A stretch of 64,000 nucleotides of DNA from the NCBI RefSeq assembly GCF_040515995.1, contig NZ_CP159485.1:992001-1056000 (forward strand). The letters run 5' to 3'. Position 1 is the stretch's first letter; each line of letters opens with the position of its first letter. Positions 19,104 through 26,070 of the stretch are shown here, one piece after another. Both the position numbers and the translations under genes were made by a program. The notes under the pieces were generated by a model. It was not told the DNA's origin. It did no database searches and saw only the letters and a list, made by a program, of their open reading frames with translations. The stretch is from Proteinivorax hydrogeniformans (lineage in GTDB: Bacteria > Bacillota > Proteinivoracia > Proteinivoracales > Proteinivoracaceae).

Positions 19104-19567
19104 ACTTTATTGAAAACAAGGAGAATCTAATCTTTTATGGTGGACCTGGCGCTGGTAAAACGCATTTAGGTATTGCTCTTGGAACCATGGCAATCAATAA
19201 TCAGAAGTCTGTTCTGTTTTACACAGTACACTCCCTGATTAATGAATTAGTGAAGGCTAAAGAAGAACATTCTCATGAAAAGTTAATGAAGAAGATAGAA
19301 AAAGCTGATTTATTAATATTAGACGAATGGGGATATTTGCCTCTACATCAAGAGGGATCTAGGCTTTTATTTGAAGTTATCAGTTTTTGCTATGAACGAA
19401 AAAGCATCATAATTACTACTAATATGGAGTTTAAGTACTGGAAAAATTTCTTGTTTGACGAGAAGTTAACAGTAGCAATAATTGACCGATTAGTTCATCA
19501 TTCACACTTATTATTTTTCGATAGAGAAAGCCACAGAAAGAAGCATGCGTTAATGAAGCAAGGTTAA
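19104..19567 (+). pseudogene. istB: IS21-family istB ATPase, 3' fragment inside the array
   Basis: About 150 residues of an IstB-like transposition helper: Walker A GGPGAGKTHLGIALG, Walker B LLILDEWGYLPL, then IIITTNMEF and IIDRLVHHSHLL. The first ~100 residues of IstB and all of istA are missing. The fragment joins directly to the 25th base of CRISPR repeat 34, so the apparent fusion to repeat-encoded residues is not a real start. It continues to a TAA at 19567. Most likely an IS21 element inserted into the array, and a later deletion removed its left part together with an unknown number of repeats. Confidence 0.88.
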
Positions 19568-19664
19568 AATTAACAACCGGATTGTACTTGCATTTTTCTT
19601 GGCCATTTTTTGTATTTTCCTATTGCCAAAAACACTATCAGAAAAGTTACACAGGTTGATTTAG
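19568..19664 (+). mobile_element. Right-hand remnant of the IS21 element and possible residual spacer
   Basis: Non-coding DNA from the istB stop to the isolated repeat. It contains the T-rich tract CATTTTTTGTATTTTCCTATTGCC, given here as two parts (CATTTTTTGTATTT and TCCTATTGCC), of the kind found near IS21 right ends. The last ~34 bp before the repeat could be a surviving spacer, but the element boundary could not be fixed. Confidence 0.45.
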
Positions 19665-19696
19665 GTCGCACCCCATGTGGGTGCGTGGATTGAAAT
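19665..19696 (+). CRISPR. Isolated 32-bp CRISPR repeat beyond the IS remnant
   Basis: A full copy identical to the array repeats, 561 bp after the truncated repeat 34. It marks the surviving distal side of the original array. The sequence beyond 19696 contains no further repeat. Confidence 0.95.
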
Positions 19697-19818
19697 ACAA
19701 ATTGCTAACAAAGTCTATCAAAGCTTTGTAATATTTGAGCTAAAGATATAGTTTACGGCCAGGCAATTAAATATAAATTATTAATAAATAATTAAAAGTA
19801 ACAAAAGGAGGGGGAACC

Positions 19819-20175
19819 ATGAAAGAAGTTAAAGTAAAAGAGTTAGAAAAATTTATGAGAGAATATGAGGGGGATGATTACAAACAAAAAATATTTCAAG
19901 GATTGATTAGAACTAGGAGTATATCAGGTATTAAAGGTTTAATAAATAGTATGTTAAAAGAAAAAGATTATAGTGAACTGGGGACAAAAGAAGTGGAAAA
20001 TGTCATAAATGTATTCCGAAAAGAATTAGATAAACAGAGACAAGCAAAAGATAATGCCACTTCTGACGAGATGAAAAAACTAACGGCACTAACAAAAGAG
20101 AATAATACAGAAATTTTCAATCTTAAAAAAGAAATATCAGAGCTTAAAGAACTACTAGCTATGTTTATTAAATAA
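19819..20175 (+). CDS. Uncharacterised coiled-coil protein
   Basis: A 118-residue, very lysine/glutamate-rich soluble protein. Residues 1-70 are helical with an IRTRSISGIKGLINSML segment; residues 70-118 form a heptad-like coiled coil ending ELKELLAMFIK. No family recognised. ATG 19819 follows AAAGGAGGGGG. It is 16 bp upstream of the recombinase-like gene, each with its own strong ribosome binding site, so they are a two-gene unit. Possible partner or regulator of that protein. The position just outside the CRISPR array and the AT-rich codon use suggest accessory DNA. Confidence 0.7.
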   Translation: MKEVKVKELEKFMREYEGDDYKQKIFQGLIRTRSISGIKGLINSMLKEKDYSELGTKEVENVINVFRKELDKQRQAKDNATSDEMKKLTALTKENNTEIFNLKKEISELKELLAMFIK

Positions 20176-20191
20176 AAAAGGAGGCTAAGTT

Positions 20192-21109
20192 ATGTTAAGT
20201 GCTAAATATAAGGCCCAGTTTCTAAGTAGGAACAATGATATCACCGACAGAAAATATATCTATTCGCATATTCAGGAAGTTGAAAACACACATGGCTGTT
20301 TTACTAAGTGGAATGATGATGCCTTAAGATATTATTTGCAAAGTTTTGAGGCCACTTCTCCAAATAGTTTGCATAAATATGTACAGTTTTTAAGGAATTT
20401 ATATAATTATATAGCAGGTGAAGAGAACATTAAAATAGCTAAAACTTATTATATATCTCAAGAGGAGCTATTCAGTTTAATAGATAGGAGAAAACTAAAT
20501 GAATCTATACTGAGTTTGGAACAGAATAGGTATATTAAAAATCAGTTGACAGTGACTAAAGATGGAATTGAAGGGAATGTTAGAGATAAATTAATATTTG
20601 AGCTTGCATGGGAAGGATTGAGTAATGAGGAAATTAAATTAATAAAAGAGTCGGATATTGAGTTTACCTTGACTGCCGAAGAGAAGGTTATTGTATTATT
20701 AAATTTAAAAAACCGAGTGCATAGAATAGAAGATGAAGAAGTTGTTGAAGACATAAAGAGATGTTTAAAAGAGACAGACTACTATTTAACATTAAAGAAT
20801 GGTAGAATAAGAAGGATGAAATATAAGGAAAGTGAATATCTTATTAAACCTTTAAATGTAGGCCGGGGCAAGATAGAAGAATATCTAATTAATCCAAGTC
20901 ATGCACTTATGACGGTCTTCAGACAGAATGCGATAATTTGTGAGGGTATTAATGTGGGCAGTTTAACTGTAGAAGAGATTAGAAGAAGTCGGATTATTTA
21001 TCTATTAGAAAATAATTATAGCTTAGAAACAATAAATTTAATGTATAACGTGAGACACTCTAACAATCTCTACTGGCTAAGATCTATAGCCGATGAGAGA
21101 AAAAAATAG
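20192..21109 (+). CDS. Degenerate tyrosine-recombinase-like protein, possible MrpR/YopR-type regulator
   Basis: A 305-residue protein with an N-terminal SAM-like helical domain (about 30-85, TSPNSLHKYVQFLRNLYNYI) and a C-terminal domain that follows the tyrosine-recombinase layout. RDKLIFELAWEGLSNEEIKL (131-150) matches the first catalytic segment, but the usual arginine is replaced (S/N at 144-145). VEEIRRSRIIYLLENNYSL (260-278) resembles the box II HxxR region without its histidine. Tyr294 is near the expected nucleophile. Loss of key residues suggests DNA binding without cutting, as in the SP-beta repressor MrpR (YopR). ATG follows AAAAAAGGAGG. Weak homology by eye; an active recombinase of unusual type remains possible. 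Confidence 0.55.
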   Translation: MLSAKYKAQFLSRNNDITDRKYIYSHIQEVENTHGCFTKWNDDALRYYLQSFEATSPNSLHKYVQFLRNLYNYIAGEENIKIAKTYYISQEELFSLIDRRKLNESILSLEQNRYIKNQLTVTKDGIEGNVRDKLIFELAWEGLSNEEIKLIKESDIEFTLTAEEKVIVLLNLKNRVHRIEDEEVVEDIKRCLKETDYYLTLKNGRIRRMKYKESEYLIKPLNVGRGKIEEYLINPSHALMTVFRQNAIICEGINVGSLTVEEIRRSRIIYLLENNYSLETINLMYNVRHSNNLYWLRSIADERKK

Positions 21110-21170
21110 CTGCGCAGGTTTTTAATGGGGATAGAGGCCATTAAAAGCATTGAGGGATTTTGGGCAATAA

Positions 21171-21215
21171 AAATGGTTCCAATCATCAATTTTGATGATT
21201 GGAACCATTTTTTAC
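21171..21215. repeat. Dispersed hairpin element, copy 2 (19-bp perfect palindrome)
   Basis: Arms 21171-21189 and 21192-21210 are fully complementary (AAATGGTTCCAATCATCAA) with a 2-nt loop, followed by TTTTT. It may terminate the recombinase-like gene. The right flank (GCAGGAG, then AAGTGGAAGGT at about 21250) is the inverted counterpart of the left flank of copy 1. Confidence 0.8.
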
Positions 21216-21894
21216 TAAATAGAACCGCAGGAGTTTTTTGCTTACAATAAAGTTGAAAGTGGAAGGTAGAAGGTGGAAAGTGAGAAGCTGAAAGTGATGT
21301 TATCGATGGATGGGAGGCTCTTTTTGGTTATTATGGCTTGTATCTTACAGGGTTTTTCCAATATGGATACTTTTATGTACGGGCTTGGACCCAGCATGTA
21401 GCTAGTATCGTAATCTTTACCGTGGCTAAATAATGTCTTAGGTTCGCGGGTTTAATTATTAACCCCCGACCTCATATTACTAATTATCACTACTAAAGAC
21501 AATTGGCCGCGAAAATGTATAAATTTGCTTATTCTGCCGGATCAAAGGGCATGCTTTAAATCCGCTTCTTCTGACCCGCCCCCTGTCAAGTAGACAATGG
21601 AAATAAAAGTTTTGCAAGGGAGCATCGCAGTGCTACAGCAGAAGTCATTATAGTTAAAAATAAAATTACTACTAGAAGTAGACTCGCTAGTAAAGTGGAA
21701 TGTACAAAGCGAATTAAACAGGGCCTTTCCATAAGTAACAGCACTAGTTGAACGGGCTTGGACCCAGCATGTAGCTAGTATCGTAATCTTTACCGTGGCC
21801 AAATAATGTCTTAGGTTCGCAGGTTTAATTACTAACCTCCGACCTCATATTACTAATCACCTTTCCACTTATCAATATACATTTACTGTTTATA

Positions 21895-21955
21895 CATAAA
21901 AAAACATTGAATATACATAAAAATATATTGATAATCAATAAAATATATGTATAAT
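21895..21955 (+). promoter_or_regulatory. Promoter of the ABC operon with two motifs at a 21-bp step
   Basis: CATAAAAAAACATTGA at 21895-21910 and CATAAAAATATATTGA at 21916-21931 are direct repeats 21 bp apart. The second ends inside the -35 candidate TTGATA (21928-21933). TATAAT follows at 21950-21955 with a 16-bp spacer. An inverted, weaker copy lies at about 21935-21952. The same arrangement occurs before the DUF2975 gene. Confidence 0.7.
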
Positions 21956-22052
21956 ATATTTATAGAAAGATTTTCTAGTGGTTTTTGTTTTTTACTGTTT
22001 GGCCACAGTGTTTTTTAACAAAGTAAAGAATAAAGGAAAGGGGTTTGGGTTG

Positions 22053-23498
22053 ATGAGCTTTTTTAACAGAGCTATGCTTTCGGTAGGTAGGAGAAAAAGT
22101 AAAAACTTAACTATGCTAGTTATCATGACTATTATTTTAAGCTTGGTTGTTGTAGGCATGAATATAATTTATGCCACTGAAAATGCCAGTGTATTAGCCA
22201 GGGAGACTTTAGGAAGTTATGCTACTTTGAGCTATGATTTTGAAGGTGCTGTGTTAGATGAAAAAAAAGATTTTGCTCCTCAAATTGTCGATGGAGAGGA
22301 GGCAGCGCTACTTGCAGAGCATGAAAATGTTCTTTATCATAACTCCATTGGATATGCTTATGGAGTTGGTGAGGGAATAGAGGTAGTGGGTGATTCATCA
22401 ATTTTTAATAACGAGCTAGACTTTAGATCCAGTCAGTTAGCACCCCCTAATTTAGCGATGGTTGGTGTCGATAACACTGAGTTACTAAACTTTTTTGATG
22501 ACAGTTATTTTCATATGAGCCAAGGGCGTCATCTAACTTTTGAAGACAAATACAGTCAAGTGGCTGTTATTGAACAAGAGCTAGCAAATAAGAATAACTT
22601 AACTGTGGGCGACACTATTGAGGTAAAAAGTGCTGATAATCAGCTAGTTTACGACTTAGAGATAGTGGGGATCTACCAGGCCCAACAAAATAGGCTGTCT
22701 AGTAGGCTAAATCAGTATGGTATACAGTTTTCACTTATTAGTCCTAGCAATCGGATATATGTACCTTATGATGTAGCGGTTAATTTGCGGCAAAATGAGG
22801 TAACAGCTGCTGGCATGAGCTTTACTTTGCCATCTTTGGGAACAGACAGGGTTGTATATTATATCGACGAACCGCAAAATGTCGATGTATTTATCGAGGA
22901 CTCAAAACAATATCCATTTGATTGGCAGAACTTTAAGCTAGATGCAAATGAAAGAGCATATAGGTATATGGTGGAGCCAGCCGAGAGGGTAGCTTCGTTG
23001 GCGAAAAGGGTAATATTGATAACAGTTTTAGCGGGTATATGTATTTTATCGTTAGTACTTATGCTTTGGGTTAAAGAACGTAATTATGAAACTGGTGTTT
23101 TACTATCTCTAGGTGAGAGTAAGAAAAAAATCATTTATCAATATTTATTTGAAATGTTAGTTGTAGCAGTTGTTGCTATATTCATGGCGTTTATAGTAGG
23201 TGGTTTTGCTTCGCAACATTTAGGTAATCGGCTGATGGATAGGCAGTTTGACCCAGACGATGAAGTAGAGACTATTGGCCAAATGTTAGAAGAGCGAGTG
23301 ATTACCAGAGTAAATAGGGCGCCAGGATCTAGCGCCGATGATATAAAGCCGATAGATCAGTTGCAGATAGGAACGACTTTTTTTGAAAAACTAAAAATCA
23401 TGGTATTAAGTTTAGGCCTAATGACGTTAGCTGTTTTAGTTCCTATGAGTAATTTAATGAGATATAGTCCAAAGTCAATATTAAGTAGGGGTGATTAG
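22053..23498 (+). CDS. MacB/FtsX-type ABC transporter permease
   Basis: A 481-residue membrane protein. One transmembrane helix near residues 20-42 (LVIMTIILSLVVVGMNIIY) is followed by a large extracytoplasmic MacB-like domain to about 315. Three more helices follow near 325-350, 375-405 and 445-465. It pairs with the ATPase 3 bp downstream. Such transporters export peptides or lipids, or act as mechanotransducers in antimicrobial-peptide sensing. ATG 22053 (or TTG 22050) follows AAAGGAAAGGGG; upstream in-frame codons to 21978 lack a ribosome binding site. Expression is probably controlled by the repeated motif at the promoter. Confidence 0.85.
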   Translation: MSFFNRAMLSVGRRKSKNLTMLVIMTIILSLVVVGMNIIYATENASVLARETLGSYATLSYDFEGAVLDEKKDFAPQIVDGEEAALLAEHENVLYHNSIGYAYGVGEGIEVVGDSSIFNNELDFRSSQLAPPNLAMVGVDNTELLNFFDDSYFHMSQGRHLTFEDKYSQVAVIEQELANKNNLTVGDTIEVKSADNQLVYDLEIVGIYQAQQNRLSSRLNQYGIQFSLISPSNRIYVPYDVAVNLRQNEVTAAGMSFTLPSLGTDRVVYYIDEPQNVDVFIEDSKQYPFDWQNFKLDANERAYRYMVEPAERVASLAKRVILITVLAGICILSLVLMLWVKERNYETGVLLSLGESKKKIIYQYLFEMLVVAVVAIFMAFIVGGFASQHLGNRLMDRQFDPDDEVETIGQMLEERVITRVNRAPGSSADDIKPIDQLQIGTTFFEKLKIMVLSLGLMTLAVLVPMSNLMRYSPKSILSRGD

Positions 23499-23501
23499 TA
23501 T

Positions 23502-24194
23502 ATGTTGACAAACAAGGGTATAGCAGAGGAAAGCGTGTTGTCGTTTAGAAATGTAAGTTTTGGATATGAAGACAAGGGTGAAAAAGTGTTAGTGTTAAAA
23601 GACTTTAACATGGAATTTTATCCCGGAACATTTTACGCAATTTTGGGACCATCCGGGGCGGGTAAGACTACTATATTGTCTTTAGGTGGTGGCTTAGAAG
23701 ATCCTGATAGAGGAGAAGTAGTTTATAGGGGAACAGATATAAAGAAAATTGGCACACAAAGTTATCGTAAAAATAACATGGCTATGGTGTTCCAAAACTT
23801 TAACCTGATTCACTATATGACTGCCATTGAAAATATTTATACCGCAATGGGGATAATGGGGCTACCAAAGAATGAAAAGCTTGCCCTAGATCTATTAAAA
23901 GAGGTTGGCCTAAATGAAAGTCAAGCTAATCGAAGGGTTTTAAAGCTTTCTGGAGGTCAACAACAACGGGTAGCTATTGCAAGAGCCTTAGTTGGGGAAA
24001 AAGATTTAGTTTTAGCAGATGAACCCACAGGTAATTTAGATAATAAAATAGCTCAAGAGGTATTGGAAGTTTTTAAAACACTGGCTAAAGATAAAGGAAA
24101 GTGTGTAATTGTTGTTACCCATGATGACAAAGTGGCTAAAGAAGCTGATATAGCATATCTTTTAGAAAATGGAAGACTACAACGAAAAAAATAG
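23502..24194 (+). CDS. ABC transporter ATP-binding protein (MacB/LolD type)
   Basis: A 230-residue ATPase. Walker A is GPSGAGKTTILS near residue 50, the Q-loop is VFQNFNLIHYMT, the signature LSGGQQQRVAIARAL is near 150, Walker B LVLADEPTGNLD near 170, and the H-loop VVTHDDKVA near 208. The LSGGQQQR signature and ADEPTGNLD are typical of the MacB/LolD/FtsE group, matching the permease upstream. The two genes are adjacent and cotranscribed. The promoter of the DUF2975 operon begins right after its stop. Confidence 0.93.
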   Translation: MLTNKGIAEESVLSFRNVSFGYEDKGEKVLVLKDFNMEFYPGTFYAILGPSGAGKTTILSLGGGLEDPDRGEVVYRGTDIKKIGTQSYRKNNMAMVFQNFNLIHYMTAIENIYTAMGIMGLPKNEKLALDLLKEVGLNESQANRRVLKLSGGQQQRVAIARALVGEKDLVLADEPTGNLDNKIAQEVLEVFKTLAKDKGKCVIVVTHDDKVAKEADIAYLLENGRLQRKK

Positions 24195-24206
24195 TGCACA
24201 TTTATG

Positions 24207-24289
24207 AATAAAAACTTATCGATACTGCATAAAAATATATCGAAAAAACATAAAAACATATTGTAATTCGATAAGAAAAAGTGTATAAT
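24207..24289 (+). promoter_or_regulatory. Promoter of the DUF2975-HTH operon with three motifs at exact 21-bp steps
   Basis: AATAAAAACTTATCGA (24207-24222), CATAAAAATATATCGA (24228-24243) and CATAAAAACATATTGT (24249-24264) start exactly 21 bp apart, two helical turns each. The last overlaps the -35 candidate TTGTAA (24261-24266); TATAAT is at 24284-24289 after 17 bp. The motif starts 12 bp before the -35 box, the same offset as in the ABC operon promoter. Confidence 0.75.
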
Positions 24290-24324
24290 TTGACGTAGAA
24301 GGTACGTAAGAAGGGGGTATAATT

Positions 24325-24813
24325 TTGGAACATAAACTAGCTGCTAAAACCTTAAACTTCTTATTAAATATCTTATGGTTTATTGTCATTGCTAGTTTTG
24401 TGACGTCAGTGGGGTTTGGAATAGCCACCCTTAGTTTAACAATATCTCTCAAAGGTATAGTAGGCGTATTATTTTTTGTGATAGCCCATTTAATAATTCT
24501 AAAAATAATATGGGAGCTAAGGAAAATCATAAAGACGGTGTTAAAAAAAGAGCCGTTTACCGATCAAAACATAACAGGGTTTAAGAATATAGGTATCTTT
24601 GCAATATTTATGGCATTTTTGACACTGCTAAGGGATATCTTCAACATTTTTGTTGACTATCCTAAAATCAACCTTTTAGCATATTTAGGGGAAGGGTACC
24701 AAAGTAGGATGGGCATATTCATGTTTCTAATTTTGGGATGTATGGCTTTTGTGTTATCTGAGATTTTTTCCGTAGCTAAAAGCATAAAAGAAGAGAACGA
24801 TCTCACAGTTTAG
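24325..24813 (+). CDS. DUF2975-family four-helix membrane protein
   Basis: A 162-residue protein with four hydrophobic helices (about 12-36, 40-62, 92-112 and 132-152) and the loop KTVLKKEPFTDQNITGFKNIG between helices 2 and 3, written here as its parts KTVLKKEPF and TDQNITGFKNIG. The layout is typical of DUF2975 proteins, which are regularly encoded next to a small YozG-like HTH regulator, as here. Function unknown; sensing or anti-regulator roles are plausible. Start TTG 24325 follows AAGGGGG by 6-7 nt. The HTH gene begins 10 bp after its stop. Confidence 0.8.
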   Translation: MEHKLAAKTLNFLLNILWFIVIASFVTSVGFGIATLSLTISLKGIVGVLFFVIAHLIILKIIWELRKIIKTVLKKEPFTDQNITGFKNIGIFAIFMAFLTLLRDIFNIFVDYPKINLLAYLGEGYQSRMGIFMFLILGCMAFVLSEIFSVAKSIKEENDLTV

Positions 24814-24823
24814 GGGGGAGTCC

Positions 24824-25033
24824 ATGCCGATTATTGTTAATCTCGATGTAGTAATGGCAAAAAACAAGGTGTCTTTAACTAAATTAGCGGAGAAGGTTGA
24901 TATAACTAATGCCAATTTATCAATTTTAAAAAATAACAGGGCAAAGGCTATCAGGTTCTCAACCTTAGCGGCAATTTGTAGAGAGTTAGATTGCCAACCT
25001 GGAGATTTGCTAGAGTATAAAAAGGAGGAATAA
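24824..25033 (+). CDS. Small XRE/Cro-type HTH regulator (YozG-like)
   Basis: A 69-residue single-domain protein: MPIIVNLDVVMAKNKVSLTK, then LAEKVDITNANLSILKNNRA and FSTLAAICRELDCQPGDLLE. It fits a Cro/CI helix-turn-helix (recognition helix around NLSILKN), ending with the usual CQPGDLLEY. It is the likely ligand of the 21-bp phased motifs in front of its own operon and the ABC operon upstream, which would give autoregulation. ATG 24824 follows AGGGGGGAG. The peptidase gene starts 3 bp after its stop. Confidence 0.88.
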   Translation: MPIIVNLDVVMAKNKVSLTKLAEKVDITNANLSILKNNRAKAIRFSTLAAICRELDCQPGDLLEYKKEE

Positions 25034-25036
25034 ACG

Positions 25037-25729
25037 ATGTTTTTTCCAATTGATACCACCATTATTTATTTAATTCCAGCGATTTTACTAACCATTATTG
25101 CACAAGGGAAGGTAAAGTCTGCGTATGCAAAATACTCCAAAATATTGACCAAAAATCGATACACCGGTTACCAGGTAGCTGACCAACTTTTAAAAGAGCA
25201 GGGGATTTACGATGTTGACGTTGAATTGACTTCAGGGCATTTGTCAGATCATTATGACCCACTTAAAAAAAAGGTGAGGCTATCAAGGGAGGTGTATAAT
25301 GGAGCATCCATAGCATCAGTCAGTATCGCGGCGCACGAGGTTGGCCATGCAATTCAGCATGCCCAAGGATATTCGCAACTTAAGCTGAGAAATGCAATCT
25401 TTCCTATAGCCATGTTTGGGTCATCTATGGCATGGATTTTTATAGTTGCTGGATTATTTTTTGCAGAAACTGGCTATACCATGATGAATATAGGAATTAT
25501 TTTATTTTCAGCTGCTGTTTTGTTTAAGGTGGTTACTCTGCCGGTGGAGTTTAATGCTAGTAGCAGGGCTGTAAAGCTTTTAGGTTCTTCAGGCATAATA
25601 GCTTCCGAGGAACGTCCGGGAGTTAAACAAATGTTAAATGCTGCCGCCTTAACCTATGTAGCTGCAATGGCCACAGCAGTAGCACAGCTAATTAGGCTTA
25701 TTGCACTTAGAAATAGAAGACACCGTTAG
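25037..25729 (+). CDS. yugP: Membrane zinc metallopeptidase, YugP family
   Basis: A 230-residue membrane protein. An N-terminal helix (about 6-22) is followed by a soluble domain with the zincin motif HEVGHAIQHAQGY near residue 97, then two helices near 120-165 and one near 200-220. It matches the Zn-dependent membrane proteases of the YugP family. ATG 25037 uses the AAAAGGAGG inside the end of the HTH gene, so it is in the same operon. Role unknown; possibly processing of membrane proteins. Confidence 0.88.
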   Translation: MFFPIDTTIIYLIPAILLTIIAQGKVKSAYAKYSKILTKNRYTGYQVADQLLKEQGIYDVDVELTSGHLSDHYDPLKKKVRLSREVYNGASIASVSIAAHEVGHAIQHAQGYSQLKLRNAIFPIAMFGSSMAWIFIVAGLFFAETGYTMMNIGIILFSAAVLFKVVTLPVEFNASSRAVKLLGSSGIIASEERPGVKQMLNAAALTYVAAMATAVAQLIRLIALRNRRHR

Positions 25730-25776
25730 ATTTACTGGGTAAAAGACGAATTAATAGAAGGTTTGAGAAGATATGA

Positions 25777-26002
25777 TTGAAATGTTCATAAAAGTAATGA
25801 TAAAATTGAGGTGCGGGTAAAGCTTTAAAATTAAGGGTAAATTTTAAAGCATAGACAAATCAGGGGTAATTGTATGGGTAAAAGGGTATGACTTAGGAAC
25901 GCGTGTTGTCTTATGGATAGCAGCGACGGATTAAAAGTTATTTAAATAGCTTTAAAATAAAATATGAAAAACACTTTCGTAAGTGTTTTTCATATTTTTT
26001 CA
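25777..26002 (+). ncRNA. Candidate structured RNA with its own promoter and terminator
   Basis: TTGAAA (25777-25782) and TAAAAT (25801-25806), 18 bp apart, precede about 190 nt without a sensible ORF that end at a strong terminator. Three complementary arms occur: A 25822-25832 (GCTTTAAAATT), B 25840-25850 (AATTTTAAAGC) and C 25949-25958 (GCTTTAAAAT). B can pair with A as a tight hairpin or with C over long range, and C abuts the terminator. GGGTA occurs five times (25815, 25835, 25864, 25876, 25884). It could be an sRNA or a leader for the RND genes. No known riboswitch class was recognised. Confidence 0.45.
25962..26002 (+). terminator. Terminator of the candidate RNA
   Basis: A perfect 15-bp stem (ATATGAAAAACACTT with AAGTGTTTTTCATAT, loop TCGT) is followed by TTTTTT. 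It lies 69 bp before the RND adaptor gene. Confidence 0.85.
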
Positions 26003-26070
26003 TAAATCAAGCTTATTTTCTTTATTTATAGTAAGGAGAGGTTTTTACCAACATTAGGGGGTCTATCATA

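Larger units (their letters stand above)
21110..22052. repeat. Gene-free region with two 105-bp direct repeats and inverted copies of left-flank DNA
   Basis: No credible gene. A ~105-bp sequence beginning CGGGCTTGGACCCAGCATGT and including GTAATCTTTACCGTGG occurs at about 21380-21484 and again at 21753-21857. Its first 50 bp occur in reverse orientation at about 4909-4958. The segment 21295-21440 overall mirrors 4897-5060. Between the two direct copies is decayed sequence (including TGTCAAGTAGACA near 21586) that may be an old mobile-element end. The last 150 bp hold the promoter of the next operon. Confidence 0.75.

Noticed and set aside
16799-19119. Many open frames on both strands across the CRISPR array
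   Set aside because: The repeat lacks stops in several frames, so the array is open by composition; the products repeat the same residues and have no ribosome binding sites.
19091-19567. An IstB-like ORF starting with GTG inside a CRISPR repeat
   Set aside because: The start lies in repeat DNA without a ribosome binding site and the N-terminal third of IstB is missing; treated as a pseudogene fragment.
21580-21600. TGTCAAGTAGACA as the end of an insertion sequence
   Set aside because: A possible complement is near 57416, but no transposase, matching partner end or target duplication could be found, so no element was called.
21542-21802. An 86-residue minus-strand ORF
   Set aside because: It runs through repeated and decayed intergenic DNA, has no ribosome binding site and no family resemblance.
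25813-25995. Cyclic di-GMP riboswitch or 6S RNA upstream of the RND operon
   Set aside because: The GCAAAG-type core of GEMM riboswitches is absent and the ends do not form the long rod of 6S RNA; kept only as an unclassified RNA candidate.
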